The position numbers and the translations under genes were made by a program. Below, one piece after another: positions 1-51,060 of a stretch of DNA of 64,000 nucleotides (position 1 is its first letter; every line of letters starts with the position of its first letter). Below the pieces are notes generated by a model. It searched no databases and was not told the origin of the DNA. It worked only from the letters and a program-made list of their open reading frames with translations. Source of the DNA: Diadophis punctatus similis (taxonomy: Eukaryota; Chordata; Lepidosauria; Squamata; Dipsadidae); the NCBI GenBank assembly GCA_023053685.1, contig JALIGW010000004.1, positions 85,292,899 to 85,356,898 of the forward strand, in the 5' to 3' direction.

Positions 1-830
1 ATATGCCTCCGTTGCTCAAGGGGTATCATTACAGATTCATGCAGAGAAGCTTCAGAGCTTAATTGGTTTAACAGAGTAACATTTGTCTTCCTTTCTTTGA
101 ATCAAAAAATATCTACTACTTGTTCACAAAAATATCGCTCAGAGCCTTGATTGAGTTGAATTTCCTTCCTGGTGATTATATTCATGTCCTTTTCTTGGCA
201 AGGATAGGCAAATAGTCTGTCACCGCTTTTTTTCTGGGATTTTTTCAATTTCCAGGCTAGTCTAAATGCGCATGTACTGTCAATGTTGGCGATCCAATCT
301 ATGAATGCAAAACTTTATTGAGTACATCCTTTTGGCACTGATGAGGGCAAAACCAGATCTAGCGATTCCCCACACAAACCCACTTAATTGAAGTATAGGA
401 TTCTCCCTTCCCCTATTAATGCAGGTCACATTGTCCAATGGCTTGTCATTGTATTGTTATGAGAAAAAGTCTTTGACTTTGGCGAAGACCTGCCAAAGTG
501 TCCTTGGCTCTCACAGCTCCTCTTCTTGGTGTCTGCAGCCTACATTCCATCTCGGCCTTCCCTCCCCCCTGGTTTGTTGCCAAGCTGAGAAGCGGCAACG
601 GTTGCAACAGCATAAGCGCGCTTTGAACTTGACACATGGATTTAATTCTTCCACACAGTCCCGGGGATTTTTATAAGAAAACCCAGAAAATATATAGAGC
701 GTCGAAACGTCTGAGACCAACTTGCATTGTAACAAATCAAATCTGCCTGATAACATTTTGTGGGATATATGGTCTCCTTCCCAACCGCCTATAAATTCTT
801 GCAGAAATTGTTTCCTTTTCTTCTTTGCAG
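1..830 (+). other. ELAPOR2 intron sequence, no exon recognised
   Basis: This stretch lies 5' of the first recognisable ELAPOR2 exon. I read both strands and found no exon with matching splice sites and a recognisable protein. The short open frames here have no family features. It ends in a good acceptor with a pyrimidine-rich tract and TTTGCAG at 824-830. Confidence 0.6.
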
Positions 831-10149
<9,319 letters not shown>

Positions 10150-12465
10150 AGGTTCGGTTTTGCCCGTTGAGCCCAATTTCTATTTCCAGGGGACCAATTC
10201 TTCAAACTCGTGCTGGACCACATCGGAGGACTGGCTTCCTGCGTGAGAAACGTTGAGCGATGGACAAAGAAAGCAACAGAGAAAGAGAAGAAGAGGAAGA
10301 AGAAGAAGGAGAAAAGGAGACACTGCCTTATTGTGAGACTCAGTTGCCAAAAGCAAAGCCAGCCCTTGGCATCCTACAGCTGGCTCAACTCAGGGAAGGA
10401 GGAACCGTGGATGGCGTAGCCCCGTTGGGTTGGCTCAGAGGCAGAAAATCTGCATGGCGTTTCCGTAAAATATTCAGTAGCAAGAAATTGAGAAACGGAC
10501 CGTCTTCTGCCCTCCCTGCTCCCTCGGTTCCCATCCTCCGTTCCAGACATTGCTTCACTCTGTGAAGAAGAGAAGGTCCTACCTGACGCCAGGTAGAGAC
10601 CTACCTGCGCACTGCTCTGGCATGGCCGATGCTGCTTCTCGGTATCCCTTAAGTTCCCTGCTGTCACCCACATGAAACTGCTTGAGTCTTAGAACGCGAC
10701 CAGGCTCCCCCGATGAGCTGTGGGTTGCCGCGTTGAGTTTTCGCCTTGAAATTGAAACATCCCTCAATGCTTGAAACAGAGAAGAATGGTTGCAGTCTCA
10801 ACTTTGGAAAGGAACGTGCTTGACCTAGAAAGCGATGGTGGGGTCTTGGTGAAGACTGGGAATCTAGTTTCCCTCCAGCAGAAGCAGCTAATTCTAGTTG
10901 CAGATACGTTCCAGGAGGTGGACCACACTCAAGGATAACAACGATGTCACTCCCTCCATGGTTATCCAGAAGGGCACAAGTCCCACTCCTCCTCCGTCTT
11001 CGGTGGGACTTGTTTCCTAACAAGAATGATCAGAGAGTTTGGTGCAGCTCACACCCACACCCAAACCCATTGGCTTTACACAACCCCTTTCCCCGTGATT
11101 TCGTTCGCTTCACTTACACCTTCATCACTCCTGTGCACACACTTTTCAAGGGTGGTGTGAAAACTGGGGCTGTTAAGGACCTGGGTTTGTTCATGAGGAA
11201 TTAGCTGCCTTTTTAAAGCACCGATGTCCACGTTCACCTGAAAAGTTTGAACACTTAAGGACCATTTTTGGTCTATGCACACCTTTCTAGAACTAGAGGG
11301 AAATAATCAGTGCAAATTGGGCTTTTAAAAAAAGTGATAAAATCTTACTTCTTTTGCACGCTTCTTCTGGGGGTCCCCTCCCTGTTGCAACAGGAGAAAT
11401 ATTCAAGGGGAACTGAGGCAGGAATTGGGTGTAAGAGCTGAGAGGCTGGAAGAGGAGGAAAGAAGGGTTAACAGCTGATGGATCATAAAAGCTTTTTTGT
11501 TGTTGCAGGATCATTTCCCATCAGGTGAAAAGCCCAGGGCTGGAAAAACCACAGGGCCATTTCGGTCTTCCTTATGGCTCCCCGTTCTTCTACCCACCAT
11601 CCCCCATGTCAAAAATCAGCCATAAAGATTTCCTATAATCTGTCACGTTTTTTCAGAATTTCCGACATAAAGGCAAAAATATCCATCAGCATAAAACCAG
11701 GGAGATAAATTCTATGAAAGATACAGTATGTTTTATAAATGTATAGTTAAATTATGGGTGAACCGTGGACGGGAGATTTTAAATGAGTTCTAATAGGTTC
11801 TAAAATGGTTCTAATGAGTTCTAAAATATATATATAACTGGGTGTAAAATATAAAGCACTGGGAAAAAAATGAAGTGAGAGTACTGTAGTGAGGGTTTTT
11901 TTTTTAAAGAAAAAAGAGCCATTCATTTGCTGTGGTTTATGGTGGACGTTTGATTAATCATCCTTCTCTGAATGAAACCTAAACCTGAAACTGTATGCGT
12001 TCTGAATAATTATCCCAGAATCCCAATACTGGATTCTGAAGATTTCTTAATCGTTCGTAGGAGAAAGATAACTAAATTGACCAAATGTGCTGCATACAGT
12101 GGCAGAATACAAGATTTCTCCTTCTTTCTGCGTGGGGTGTGTGTGTGTGTGTCACAGAAATTCAGAGAGGGTTTGCAATTCCTCATTGTTAAAATTGTGT
12201 TGTGCCTCACCCTGACAAACACAGGCACACACAAGATGCACAACAACAACAACAACAACCCCAGTTCATTTTCTTTACACCTTTGAATGCTTGAACAAAA
12301 CAATTTTGTGCATTTTTACTCAGAAGTAGGTTGCAAGGGGTTTCAGTGAGACTTACTGCATAAGTAAGTAAGCTATGCATTGGATAAATAATTACAAAGG
12401 CCCTTTTTGTATATTTGGTGAGCTTTTGTCTATAATGTTTTCTTTATTTGCTGTAAGAGTTTGGG
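10150..12465 (+). other. ELAPOR2: ELAPOR2 3' UTR and following sequence
   Basis: This stretch is free of recognisable interspersed repeats apart from a purine-rich GAA/AGA run (about 10265-10320), a short TG run (12139-12152) and a short CAA run (12240-12258). I saw no AATAAA on the + strand by eye. TATAAA near 11732 is the nearest weak candidate, so the poly(A) site is unresolved. Acidic and basic short open frames here come from the purine-rich run. Confidence 0.45.
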
Positions 12466-12850
12466 ATTCCTCAATTTACGACCACAATTGAGCCCAAAAT
12501 TTCCCTTGCTAAGAGAGAGAGAGACAGTTCAGTGACTTTTGCCCTGTTTTATGACCTTTCTGTCGTTAAGCGAATCACTGCAGTTGTTAAGTTAGTAGCA
12601 TGGTTGTTAAGTGAATCTGGTTTCCCCCTTGACTTTCCTCGTCAGAAGGTCGCAAAAGGGGATCATGTGACCTCAGGACACTGCAACCGTCATAACTGTG
12701 AGTCACTTTCCAAGAGTCTGAGTTTTGAGCACGTGACCTTGGGGATGCTGCAGCGGTCGTAAGTGTGAAAAATGTCACTTTTCCCCAACAGTGCTGTTGT
12801 AACTTCAAACGGTCACTAAACAAACCGTTGTAAGTCAAGGACTACCTCTA
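12466..12850. mobile_element. TcMar-type MITE (GTAGTCCTCGACTTACGACC family)
   Basis: Left end TCAATTTACGACCACAATTG, right end GTTGTAAGTCAAGGACTACC. The body matches 16016-16413 along its length, with AAGTGAATCTGGTTTCCCCC and GGTCGTAAGTGTGAAAAATG. Non-autonomous. Confidence 0.75.
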
Positions 12851-13019
12851 TGGCTCATCACCTGAAAGGCATTGTGGTGTGATTATTTCTCTGTGGAACT
12901 TCTAAGGGACCTCCTCCTTGGTTGAAACAGGAGAAGCTGAGTCTTTTGGTTGCATTGCTAAAATGAGAAGGGGGTATTTTGAAAGTGGGGGGCCCAAGCA
13001 GTTTGAAGAACCCTACTTC

Positions 13020-13477
13020 CAGGGGTGGGATTCAGACGGTTCGGAGCAGTTCGGACGAACCGGATGCTAATTTTACATCTGGTTCGCTGAACCGGTAGTT
13101 GCAAGGATTGGCTGGCCCCTCCCAACCCTCCCCGCCCCTCCCAAGAGTCTCCACGTGGCCCGTTTTGGATGCCAGGTAAGTGCAGGGCCCGCAGGAGGTA
13201 AGTGCAGGAGGCTCTGGGAGGGTGAAAAACGGGCCTCCCGGACGTTCCGGGAGTCTGGAAACACTTGTTTCCAGCCTCCGGAGGGCCTCCGGAGCCTGGG
13301 GGAGGCTGTTTTCACCCTCCTGGAGGCTCGAGGGAAACCTCCAGAGCCTGGGGAGGGTGAAAATGCCCCCCCCCCAGCCATGGTGCAGGAGGCCAAGTAG
13401 GCCACACCCACCATGGCCACGCCCACCCAGCAACCGGGCAGAGAACCGGTTGCTAAAATGTTTGAATCCCACCCCTG
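13020..13477. mobile_element. Non-autonomous hAT element, 458 bp
   Basis: Terminal inverted repeats CAGGGGTGGGATTCA and TTTGAATCCCACCCCTG. The flanking 8 bases CCTACTTC (13012-13019) and TCTACTTC (13478-13485) match at 7 of 8, the target-duplication size of hAT transposons. The interior is GC-rich with repeated AACCGG motifs. Open frames on both strands across it are by-products of GC content and have no transposase features. Confidence 0.85.
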
Positions 13478-13983
13478 TCTACTTCCACATTTCTTCAGGG
13501 GTTTAAGAGATGTTTGAGGAGCGTTTGAAGACCAGGTCTTTCCTCGGAAAGTGACGGCAGCCCAGTTGTGCTGCTCGGGAACACAAACTGCATGGAAAAG
13601 AACACTTCCTCCTCATGCTACCTTTTCGTGGAATTCAATTGCGGTGTGGGAAGAGCATCACCTCAGGAAAGATTGTTTTAAAGCAAAGAAACAAAAGAGT
13701 AAAAGCCTTGGTTGCCTCATGACTAATCCGGTAGAAGAACAGCCCAAGCTATCCAGAAGAAAGTTGTTCTCCTTTGAAAGCAACCTCCTCAAAACAGTTG
13801 TAGCTTTAACAAACCCATTCAGGGCCACCCGAGTCTTTAAAGCAGCCGCATCACTTTTTTTCAGGAGGTCCCATGGCTGCAAGAGGCCCCCAGTAGCCTG
13901 CCTTAATCGGTTTTGAAGCATGCCCTCTGGCACCGCAGTTCCTCCCATGCGTCGTTTCTGAGATGCTCAAATGGCTGTGTGCA

Positions 13984-14055
13984 GGGGTGGGTTCCTACCG
14001 GTGCGGTCCGGTGCTGGCGCTCCGGTAGCAGCCCGCTGATGATGCACCACAGGGA
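13984..14055 (+). mobile_element. hAT-like MITE fragment
   Basis: CAGGGGTGGGTTCCTACCGG resembles the 5' end of the 13020 element family, followed by CCGGT-rich sequence. No matching right end was found. Confidence 0.4.
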
Positions 14056-14195
14056 GAACTCAGCCGAAGAAGCTTCTCAGATGAGAAGTGAAACATTATC
14101 AAAGAAAGAAAGAAAAAACCACTCCAAAGAAAGTCCAGTTGCCTTGTGAAAAAGCACTTTTGGGATAACCATGACCTGGATTATGGAGAATCTCT
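14056..14195. repeat. Foldback repeat, family 1, right half
   Basis: Begins CCGAAGAAGCTTCTCAGATG, then AGAAGTGAAACATTATC, and runs through AAGTCCAGTTGCC and AAAGCACTTTTGGGATAACC to GGAGAATCTCTAGAG. The left arm is missing. Confidence 0.7.
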
Positions 14196-14755
14196 AGAGA
14201 AGTTCATCCTCACCACAGGAGAATTTGTCCCCTTGTTTTGTCTTGGTTCTATCTTTCTTGATTGCTTTCACTTCTTTCTTAGATGTATATCTCCCTTTTT
14301 CCCCCAGGGGGTCAAGGCACCATCTATAACACCCTCTCCTCCTATTTTTTCTCCACTGCAACAACAGGTAGACTGGGTCGAGTGAGGTTAACTGGATGAG
14401 AGGTTGCACGGCTAAGGTTGGACTTGAACCTGGGTCTTCCTGGATGTTCAGATATCTACTGAAGAGAAGTTCATCCAAGCCATGGGAGAATTTGTCCCCT
14501 TGTTTTGGCTCGGCTCTATCTTTCTTGGCTCTAACTATTGATTTCTTTCACTTCTTTCTTAGATATATATCTCACTTTTCCCCTAGGAGTTCAAGGCACC
14601 TCACATAACAACCTCTCCTCCATTTTTTCTCCACTGCAACTGCAAGTTGAGAGAGATTAACTGGATGAGAGGTTGCATGGCTAAGGCTGGACTCGAACCT
14701 GGGTCTTCCCAGCCTTGGTCTGACACTTTCCTCACTACACCATCCTGGTTGATGT
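14196..14755. repeat. Direct tandem duplication of a MIR/L2-like element
   Basis: Two head-to-tail units start at 14196 and 14463 (AGAGAAGTTCATCC), a period of 267 bp. Both contain GAGAATTTGTCCCCTTGTTT, TTTCTCCACTGCAAC, AACTGGATGAGAGGTTGCA and GAACCTGGGTCTTCC. The last part, with CTCACTACACCATCCTGG, reads like the complement of a tRNA-type SINE head (MIR/CORE-SINE style). Units differ noticeably, so the duplication is old. Confidence 0.65.
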
Positions 14756-15529
14756 CAGCTTATCTAAACTATCAATGTTGGATTCTGTATCTTTCTATTT
14801 GTGGGACACAGAGGTACGACACACTGTATGCACCTTAGAAAGCAAATGTCTCTATTTTTTCTTTCTTTCTATGAAGACCAAAACATGAATTGTTTCTAAT
14901 TTTCCTCAAGAGCATCTCTTTTATGGGGGTATAGTCAGAACCTGTGACCTCTGGGTGAGGTTGAACATGTCTTGCAACATTAACCGGGCTGTTGGAGGAT
15001 GGTGGAAGTTTAGCAAAGCAGGTGGCTGACAGATCCCACCTTGATACCACGCACAGCACAACGTAACACAAATTCTGCAAAATATGTTGTTTGCCTCGTT
15101 GTGCAATGAGGTGTGGTGTGTACGGCGTCACTTGTCCTCTCCTCAATAGGCTGATTATGTTTAGCAAATTTTCGGAAGGAACACATGCGTCCATTTCTTA
15201 CTTTATATCTCTGGGGACAGAAGGTGTACCAAATATAGGTTCTCCGTGTTGTAAGAGAGCTTGCCAGAGAGAAAAGTTTCACCTCCTTGCTGTATCTGAA
15301 GCATCCAACTGCTTGTATGAAGAGAATAGCCAAACATCTGTCAAAGGCTTTGAAAGTTTGGCCAACTAAAGTTTAGTAGCTGCTTCCACTCGGTTTACTT
15401 TTAATTTGGTTGGCAGCAGAGTTTAGCTTGGCAGCATCTTGAGTTTGAATGGGTTTCAAATCAAGCTCTTAGAGAGAGGTGGAAATACAGCACGTAGGGG
15501 ATCCTGGCTACAGTTCACCCTCTGCAGTT
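14756..15529 (+). other. Intergenic, nothing recognised
   Basis: No gene or clear repeat was seen between ELAPOR2 and GRM3 here. Both-strand open frames lack family features. Confidence 0.5.
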
Positions 15530-15835
15530 TTCAATTTATTTATTTATTTATTTATTCGGCTTTCTTATATGCCGCCCAACTCCCGAAGGACTCAGGGCGG
15601 CGTACAGCATAGGAAAATACAAGAAACCAATAAACAAAATTTAAAAACATAATATAAAAATTAAAAATGCAATATAAAAACAACCATGCAACAACCAAGC
15701 ATACCCGGGGGAGAGTTCAGCTGGAGTTAAGCTCTGCCCCCTGCCTGCAGGAAAAGCCACGTCTTAACGGCTTTTCGGAAGGCCAGCAGGGTGGGGATGG
15801 TTCGGGTCTCTGGAGGAAGTTGGTTCAATGAGGAA
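15530..15835 (-). mobile_element. LINE 3' end (L2/CR1-like)
   Basis: A TTTATTTATTTATT run is followed by TTATATGCCGCCCAACTCCC and GACTCAGGGCGGCGTACAGC, then an A-rich stretch and GGAAAAGCCACGTCTTAACGG. This is a common squamate LINE 3' region in reverse orientation. A second copy is at 27374. Confidence 0.6.
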
Positions 15836-16015
15836 TTTGAAGTGTTAGTAAGGACACCAACATCTCTCTTACTGTTAGTAAGTGCACCAAAGTGTCTGTA
15901 AAGGTGTATTAACAGATGTTTCTTGTTGGGAATAATTTGAAGACAGCCATGGGACTTTGTTGAACTTCAAGACTGATGAGCCAAGGAAAAGATTTTGTTA
16001 GTAAAATTCAGAATA

Positions 16016-16413
16016 TAGGTAGTCCTCGGCTTACGACCACAATTGAGCCCAAAATTTCAGTTGCTGAGTGAGACATTGGCTAAGTGAGTTTTGCCCCGTG
16101 TTACGACCTTTCTTGCCATAGTTGTTAAACGAATCACTGCAGTTGTTGAGTTAGTGACATGGTTGTTAAGTGAATCTGGCTTCCCCATTGACTTTGCATG
16201 TTCCAGAAGGTGGCAAAAGGGGATCACGTGACCCGGGGGCACGGCGACCGTTGTAAATGTGAATCAGTTGCCAAGCATCCGAATTTTGACCACATGACCA
16301 CAGGGATGCTGCAACGGTCATAAGTGTGAAAACTGGTCGTAAGTCACTTTTTTCAGTGCCGTTGTAACTTTGAACGGTCACTAAATGGACTGTTGTAAGT
16401 GGAGGTCTACCTG
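16016..16413. mobile_element. TcMar-type MITE, near full length
   Basis: Left end GGTAGTCCTCGGCTTACGAC, right end GTAAGTGGAGGTCTACCTG. The flanks carry TA on each side. There is no coding capacity; open frames on the - strand here are spurious. Confidence 0.78.
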
Positions 16414-17077
16414 TATACATGTAACTTTCACATAACTGGAAAAAATAGCTGGCCCTGAAGGATCGTGTAATTTTGGGTGGGCTGGGAAATTATGAATGTC
16501 CAAGGGTGAATTATGGAAACTTGATTTTAACGCAATTCTTTATGCTTCTCGGGTGATTAAGAAAGGGGATTTCCCCCCCACCCAAAATATTTCTCCAGAA
16601 GTTTTAATTTAAAGACTTCCGAATTGGCTTGAATGCCGATTCTGCGGTTGGAATTTCTGTTGTATCCCGTGTAGCCATATTGGTTATGAAATTGCTGCTA
16701 TGAGTTCGAATGATGCGGAAGGTGATTGCTTGACCTTTGGATTTCAACTAATAAATGTCAACCTTTATTGACCTAATTGGCCTGAAATTGTCTCTTTCTT
16801 CTTAACGCCCATCGGTCAAGTAGGGACCTAAAGGATTAATTTTCAGCGTAACTCAATGCTTACAGACGTTGAGAATCATCGTAGCTTCCTTTATTTATGC
16901 TATTATTGTATTTAAACCTCAGGAAGATGAGTTTCTGAAGCAGATCAGAGCATGGACAGGGAAGGAATGCCAACTTTTGGTTAACTTAAAGTAACTCGCT
17001 TGAATTACGCTCCTGAAGAAGGCTGCAGGTGAAAACACTGCACAATGTCTCTAATTTATTCAAGCCTTATCTTTTGG
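16414..17077 (+). other. Intergenic, one + strand AATAAA
   Basis: No exon was seen. AATAAA at 16750-16755 on the + strand is the first canonical poly(A) hexamer outside repeats after the ELAPOR2 stop, 6.6 kb downstream, so its use by ELAPOR2 is uncertain. Confidence 0.35.
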
Positions 17078-17285
17078 GGACAGCTGACAGCCCAGGTTCG
17101 AGACCCAACCTGCCATTCCTTGCTCCCCCTCCTGCCCACCTAGCAGATGCGAGCAGATAAATAGGTACCACTGCAATGGGAAGGTAACAGCATGCCATGC
17201 ACCTGGACTTATAGTCATGCTGGCCACCTGACCACAGAAAATGTCTTCAGACAATGCTGGGCCAAGAAACAGAGATGGACACTAC
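17078..17285 (+). mobile_element. tRNA-derived SINE (second family), 5' part
   Basis: The head contains AGGTTCGAGACCC (B box), then AAATAGGTACCACTGCAATG and GGCCACCTGACCACAGAAA. It is interrupted at 17285 by an LTR and resumes at 18044 with CTAGAGTTGGACATGACTGG and GGGGAAAGCTTTACC. Confidence 0.75.
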
Positions 17286-18043
17286 TGTTCTGACCCAGCT
17301 CCCCAAACACGACAAGCCCTCTGACGTGAATTCAAGAGATTCCTTTAATTAGGAGTGCCGGCAGCCCCGGCAAAAAAATTCTCTCAGGCTAACGAGTACA
17401 TCTGGCCGGAAGATGAATAGTTGTCTATTCATGCCTGCCTTTTATCTCCAGAGCTAGGGTGGGGCTTCGCTGGCAGTGGTGGCTCTTCCATCCCAAGGAC
17501 CGGCCCATAGATTTCCACTGCTCTCCTCTCCTCTGCCTTCTGCACATCCGTGCGTCAGGCACTGGGCCCAGCTGTTCCTCCTCTTCCTCATCAGCCACCT
17601 CTAGACCTGGGGGCTGTTGACTCTCCATCTGAGGGCTGACGGACGGCACAGGCTCCGCCTCTCTCTCTCTCTCTGACAGCTCCATTCCCTTAGAGCTGAA
17701 GTGGTGCAGTGGTTAAATGCTGCGACTGCAGGCTGACTGCTAGTTCAGTTCAGCTGTTCAAATCTCACTAGGCTCAAGGTTGACTCAGCCTTCCATCCTT
17801 CCGAGGTGGGTAAAATGAGGACCCAGATTGTTGGGGGCAAGAGGCTGAACTCTGTAAACCGCTTAGAGAGGGCTGTAAAGCACTATGAAGCGGTATATAA
17901 GAAAAGTGCTATTGCTATTGCTATTGTCCCCCTCGGAGCTCTCAGGTTGCCTTGATGCTGACCCTGACTCTGACGCCTCCTCCTCCTCCTCCTCCTCCTC
18001 TGATTTGGCTGCTGGAGGGGCCGGCAGCTGACAGGCCACAACA
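17286..18043 (-). mobile_element. Putative solo LTR inserted into a SINE
   Basis: Begins TGTTCTGACC and ends GGCCACAACA, giving the TGTT...AACA ends of an LTR. It is flanked by ACTAC (17281-17285) and GCTAC (18044-18048), an imperfect 5-bp target duplication. Read on the - strand it has a TATA-like GATAAAAGGC near 17440 and ATTAAAGGAA near 17348, consistent with promoter and poly(A) signal. No internal retroviral genes are present. About 240 bp of its length is a nested SINE. Confidence 0.65.
17694..17932 (+). mobile_element. tRNA-derived squamate SINE nested in the LTR
   Basis: Same family as 9744: AAGTGGTGCAGTGGTTAAAT head, GTTCAAATCTCACTAGGCTC, GGTAAAATGAGGACCCAGAT, GCGGTATATAAG and a TGCTAT tail. 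It splits the LTR and is therefore the youngest insertion of this nest. Confidence 0.85.
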
Positions 18044-18092
18044 GCTACCTCCTAGAGTTGGACATGACTGGACAGGGGAAAGCTTTACCTTT
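18044..18092 (+). mobile_element. SINE 3' part, continuation of 17078-17285
   Basis: CTCCTAGAGTTGGACATGAC followed by AGGGGAAAGCTTTACCTTT is the expected 3' end of the interrupted SINE. Confidence 0.7.
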
Positions 18093-18841
18093 TTCCTGGA
18101 GATTTAGCACCGCATCTCAGAGAATGGAATATAGTTTATTGACCAGCTAATCTGATGCAACACCATCATTGTCATAACCCAGTTTCAAGACCAGCCTTCT
18201 CTCACAACAGATTCCCCAAGGACAGAAGTGTAACAAAGCAGACAAAATTTGTCTTCGCAGCAGTTTTCTACTGTATCGTAGCTGAGCTGGTAATAACGTG
18301 ACTCGGTTGTCCTTCTCTGCGTGCAAGGTGATTGAATAAACCTGAGGGATTTTTATTATTATTATTATTATTTTGAAAGAAAACAGACATGCTGGAAAAA
18401 CTTTTCTGGTTTTATTATGGATGTTTTAATACTGCCATGAAAACCGTCTGTCGCACAGAATGTGACTATAATATACAACATAGAAATGCAATCTAAATTA
18501 CAACAAGGAATTACAAAAAAAAGGTCTCTTTTTAGAAAGAAAGCCACCTAACATGGCAGTTTTATCATCCTTTCCCCCCTCCCTCCGAGGTCAACCTATT
18601 GGCACTATATGAGTCGTAGCTACTTCTACATCCCTTAGAACGGTTATTCTCAGAAGACTCCTAAAGTTGCTCTGAGCAGAACAACACAATAAAGACTGTA
18701 CAGTCCTCAAAAATAATTTATTAACACGGTTTCTAGAAAAGAAATGCTAGTCCTTTTAAAAGGTTCACGTTTTATCCCAGGCTGCACAAGACATGTGCTT
18801 TCCTCTCTAACCATCTAAGAATACAAAAGCCGGCTGAAGGA
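18093..18841 (-). other. GRM3: GRM3 3' UTR and downstream flank
   Basis: Read on the - strand this follows the GRM3 stop. Poly(A) hexamers AATAAA on the - strand lie at 18722-18717 (about 120 nt after the stop) and 18416-18411 (about 430 nt). The second is followed by a T-rich stretch (TGTCTGTTTTCTTTC), so it is the better candidate. A (TTA)n run lies at 18352-18374. A + strand AATAAA at 18335-18340 faces the other way. Confidence 0.5.
18411..18416 (-). terminator. GRM3: Candidate GRM3 poly(A) signal AATAAA
   Basis: The + strand bases TTTATT read AATAAA on the GRM3 strand, about 430 nt after the stop and followed by a T-rich element. An alternative signal lies at 18717-18722. Confidence 0.4.
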
Positions 18842-50200
<31,359 letters not shown>

Positions 50201-50464
50201 CTACAGAGATGGAAAAGGATTAGGAAGAAAGTGAAATGCAGAACAGATTATAGACTTTTTAAAATTGTTCACGGCAAATATCTTCAGGGTAAATCTTCAC
50301 GGGAAGCTTGGATCACATTCTCTAATGGTGACACGAGAATGACAGGGTGACTATTCTTATCAGTCTGAAGTCCTCCTGGAAATGTGATGCAATGGTTTTG
50401 CACGGATGGCCAAACTCAACTGATTTGCTACTCTGAAAACAGGCCAGCTTATTGTCAACCCTGA
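50201..50464 (-). other. Upstream of GRM3 first coding exon
   Basis: Intron or promoter-side sequence. No noncoding first exon, TATA box or CpG island was recognisable. Confidence 0.4.
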
Positions 50465-50841
50465 AGTGAGCCTGGCTGAAGCCATCTTGAAGGCTTCATG
50501 GTTGCCACATAACAGTGGGAGGGGGGGAATAGTTAGACGGGGTTTTGTAGCCAAAACAATAAAGTTTTCCTGTGGGAACCAAGGACATTCTCCCAGGTGG
50601 CTGGCCAGAGGAGGAGCTGGTAACCCAGCAACCAGCCAGCACCTGGATTGGACAGTGTGACCAGTGACATGGGGGGAAGGGAAAAACTTTAACTTTTAAT
50701 TAGGTGAAAGCTGCAGGAAACCTCAGAGTCGGCTTTCACCAGTTTGTGCCCAAATGATGTCTCCAATAAACTGTTCTTTGAGGAACCCGAGTGCCTCGGA
50801 GTTTGTTTTCTATGGGTGCATTACTTGGAACGCTGACATCT
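50465..50841 (+). mobile_element. Possible solo LTR
   Basis: Starts near TGAAGTGAGCCTGGC. It contains AATAAA at 50764-50769 followed by TGTTCTTTGAGG and ends CTTGGAACGCTGACA, an arrangement seen in many LTRs (poly(A) signal near the 3' end, TG...CA ends). No target duplication was confirmed. Confidence 0.35.
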
Positions 50842-50883
50842 ATTGTTCATACAAACATGGTGTATTTCTGAACTTTATGAAAG

Positions 50884-51060
50884 ATCCCAAAGGTGTTTTT
50901 CCCCCTCAAAAGACATCCAAGCTTCTTCAATTCTTCAGAACTGAAGAAGCTTCTTGGATGAGAAGCGAAACATCTTCAAGGAATATCGAAGAAAGTCCAG
51001 TTGCCTTTTGAAAAAGCACTTTTGGCCCAAGCATGACCTGGATGAGTGAGAATCTCCACT
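50884..51060. repeat. Foldback repeat, family 1, intact core
   Basis: Left arm ATCCCAAAGGTGTTTTTCC, right arm AAAAAGCACTTTTGG and GAGAATCTCCACT. The core at 50941-50977 is CTGAAGA-A-GCTTCT-TGGATG-AGAAGC-GAAAC-ATC. Confidence 0.8.

Noticed and set aside
10260..10565. 101-codon open frame after the ELAPOR2 stop
   Set aside because: Lies in the 3' UTR and is driven by a GAA/AGA purine run; no family features.
13032..13506. Several GC-rich open frames on both strands
   Set aside because: They lie inside the non-autonomous hAT element, with no transposase motifs; high GC simply lacks stop codons.
17425..17685. 86-codon acidic open frame on the - strand
   Set aside because: Part of the putative LTR; Glu runs come from a CCT/CTC repeat. 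No retroviral protein similarity.
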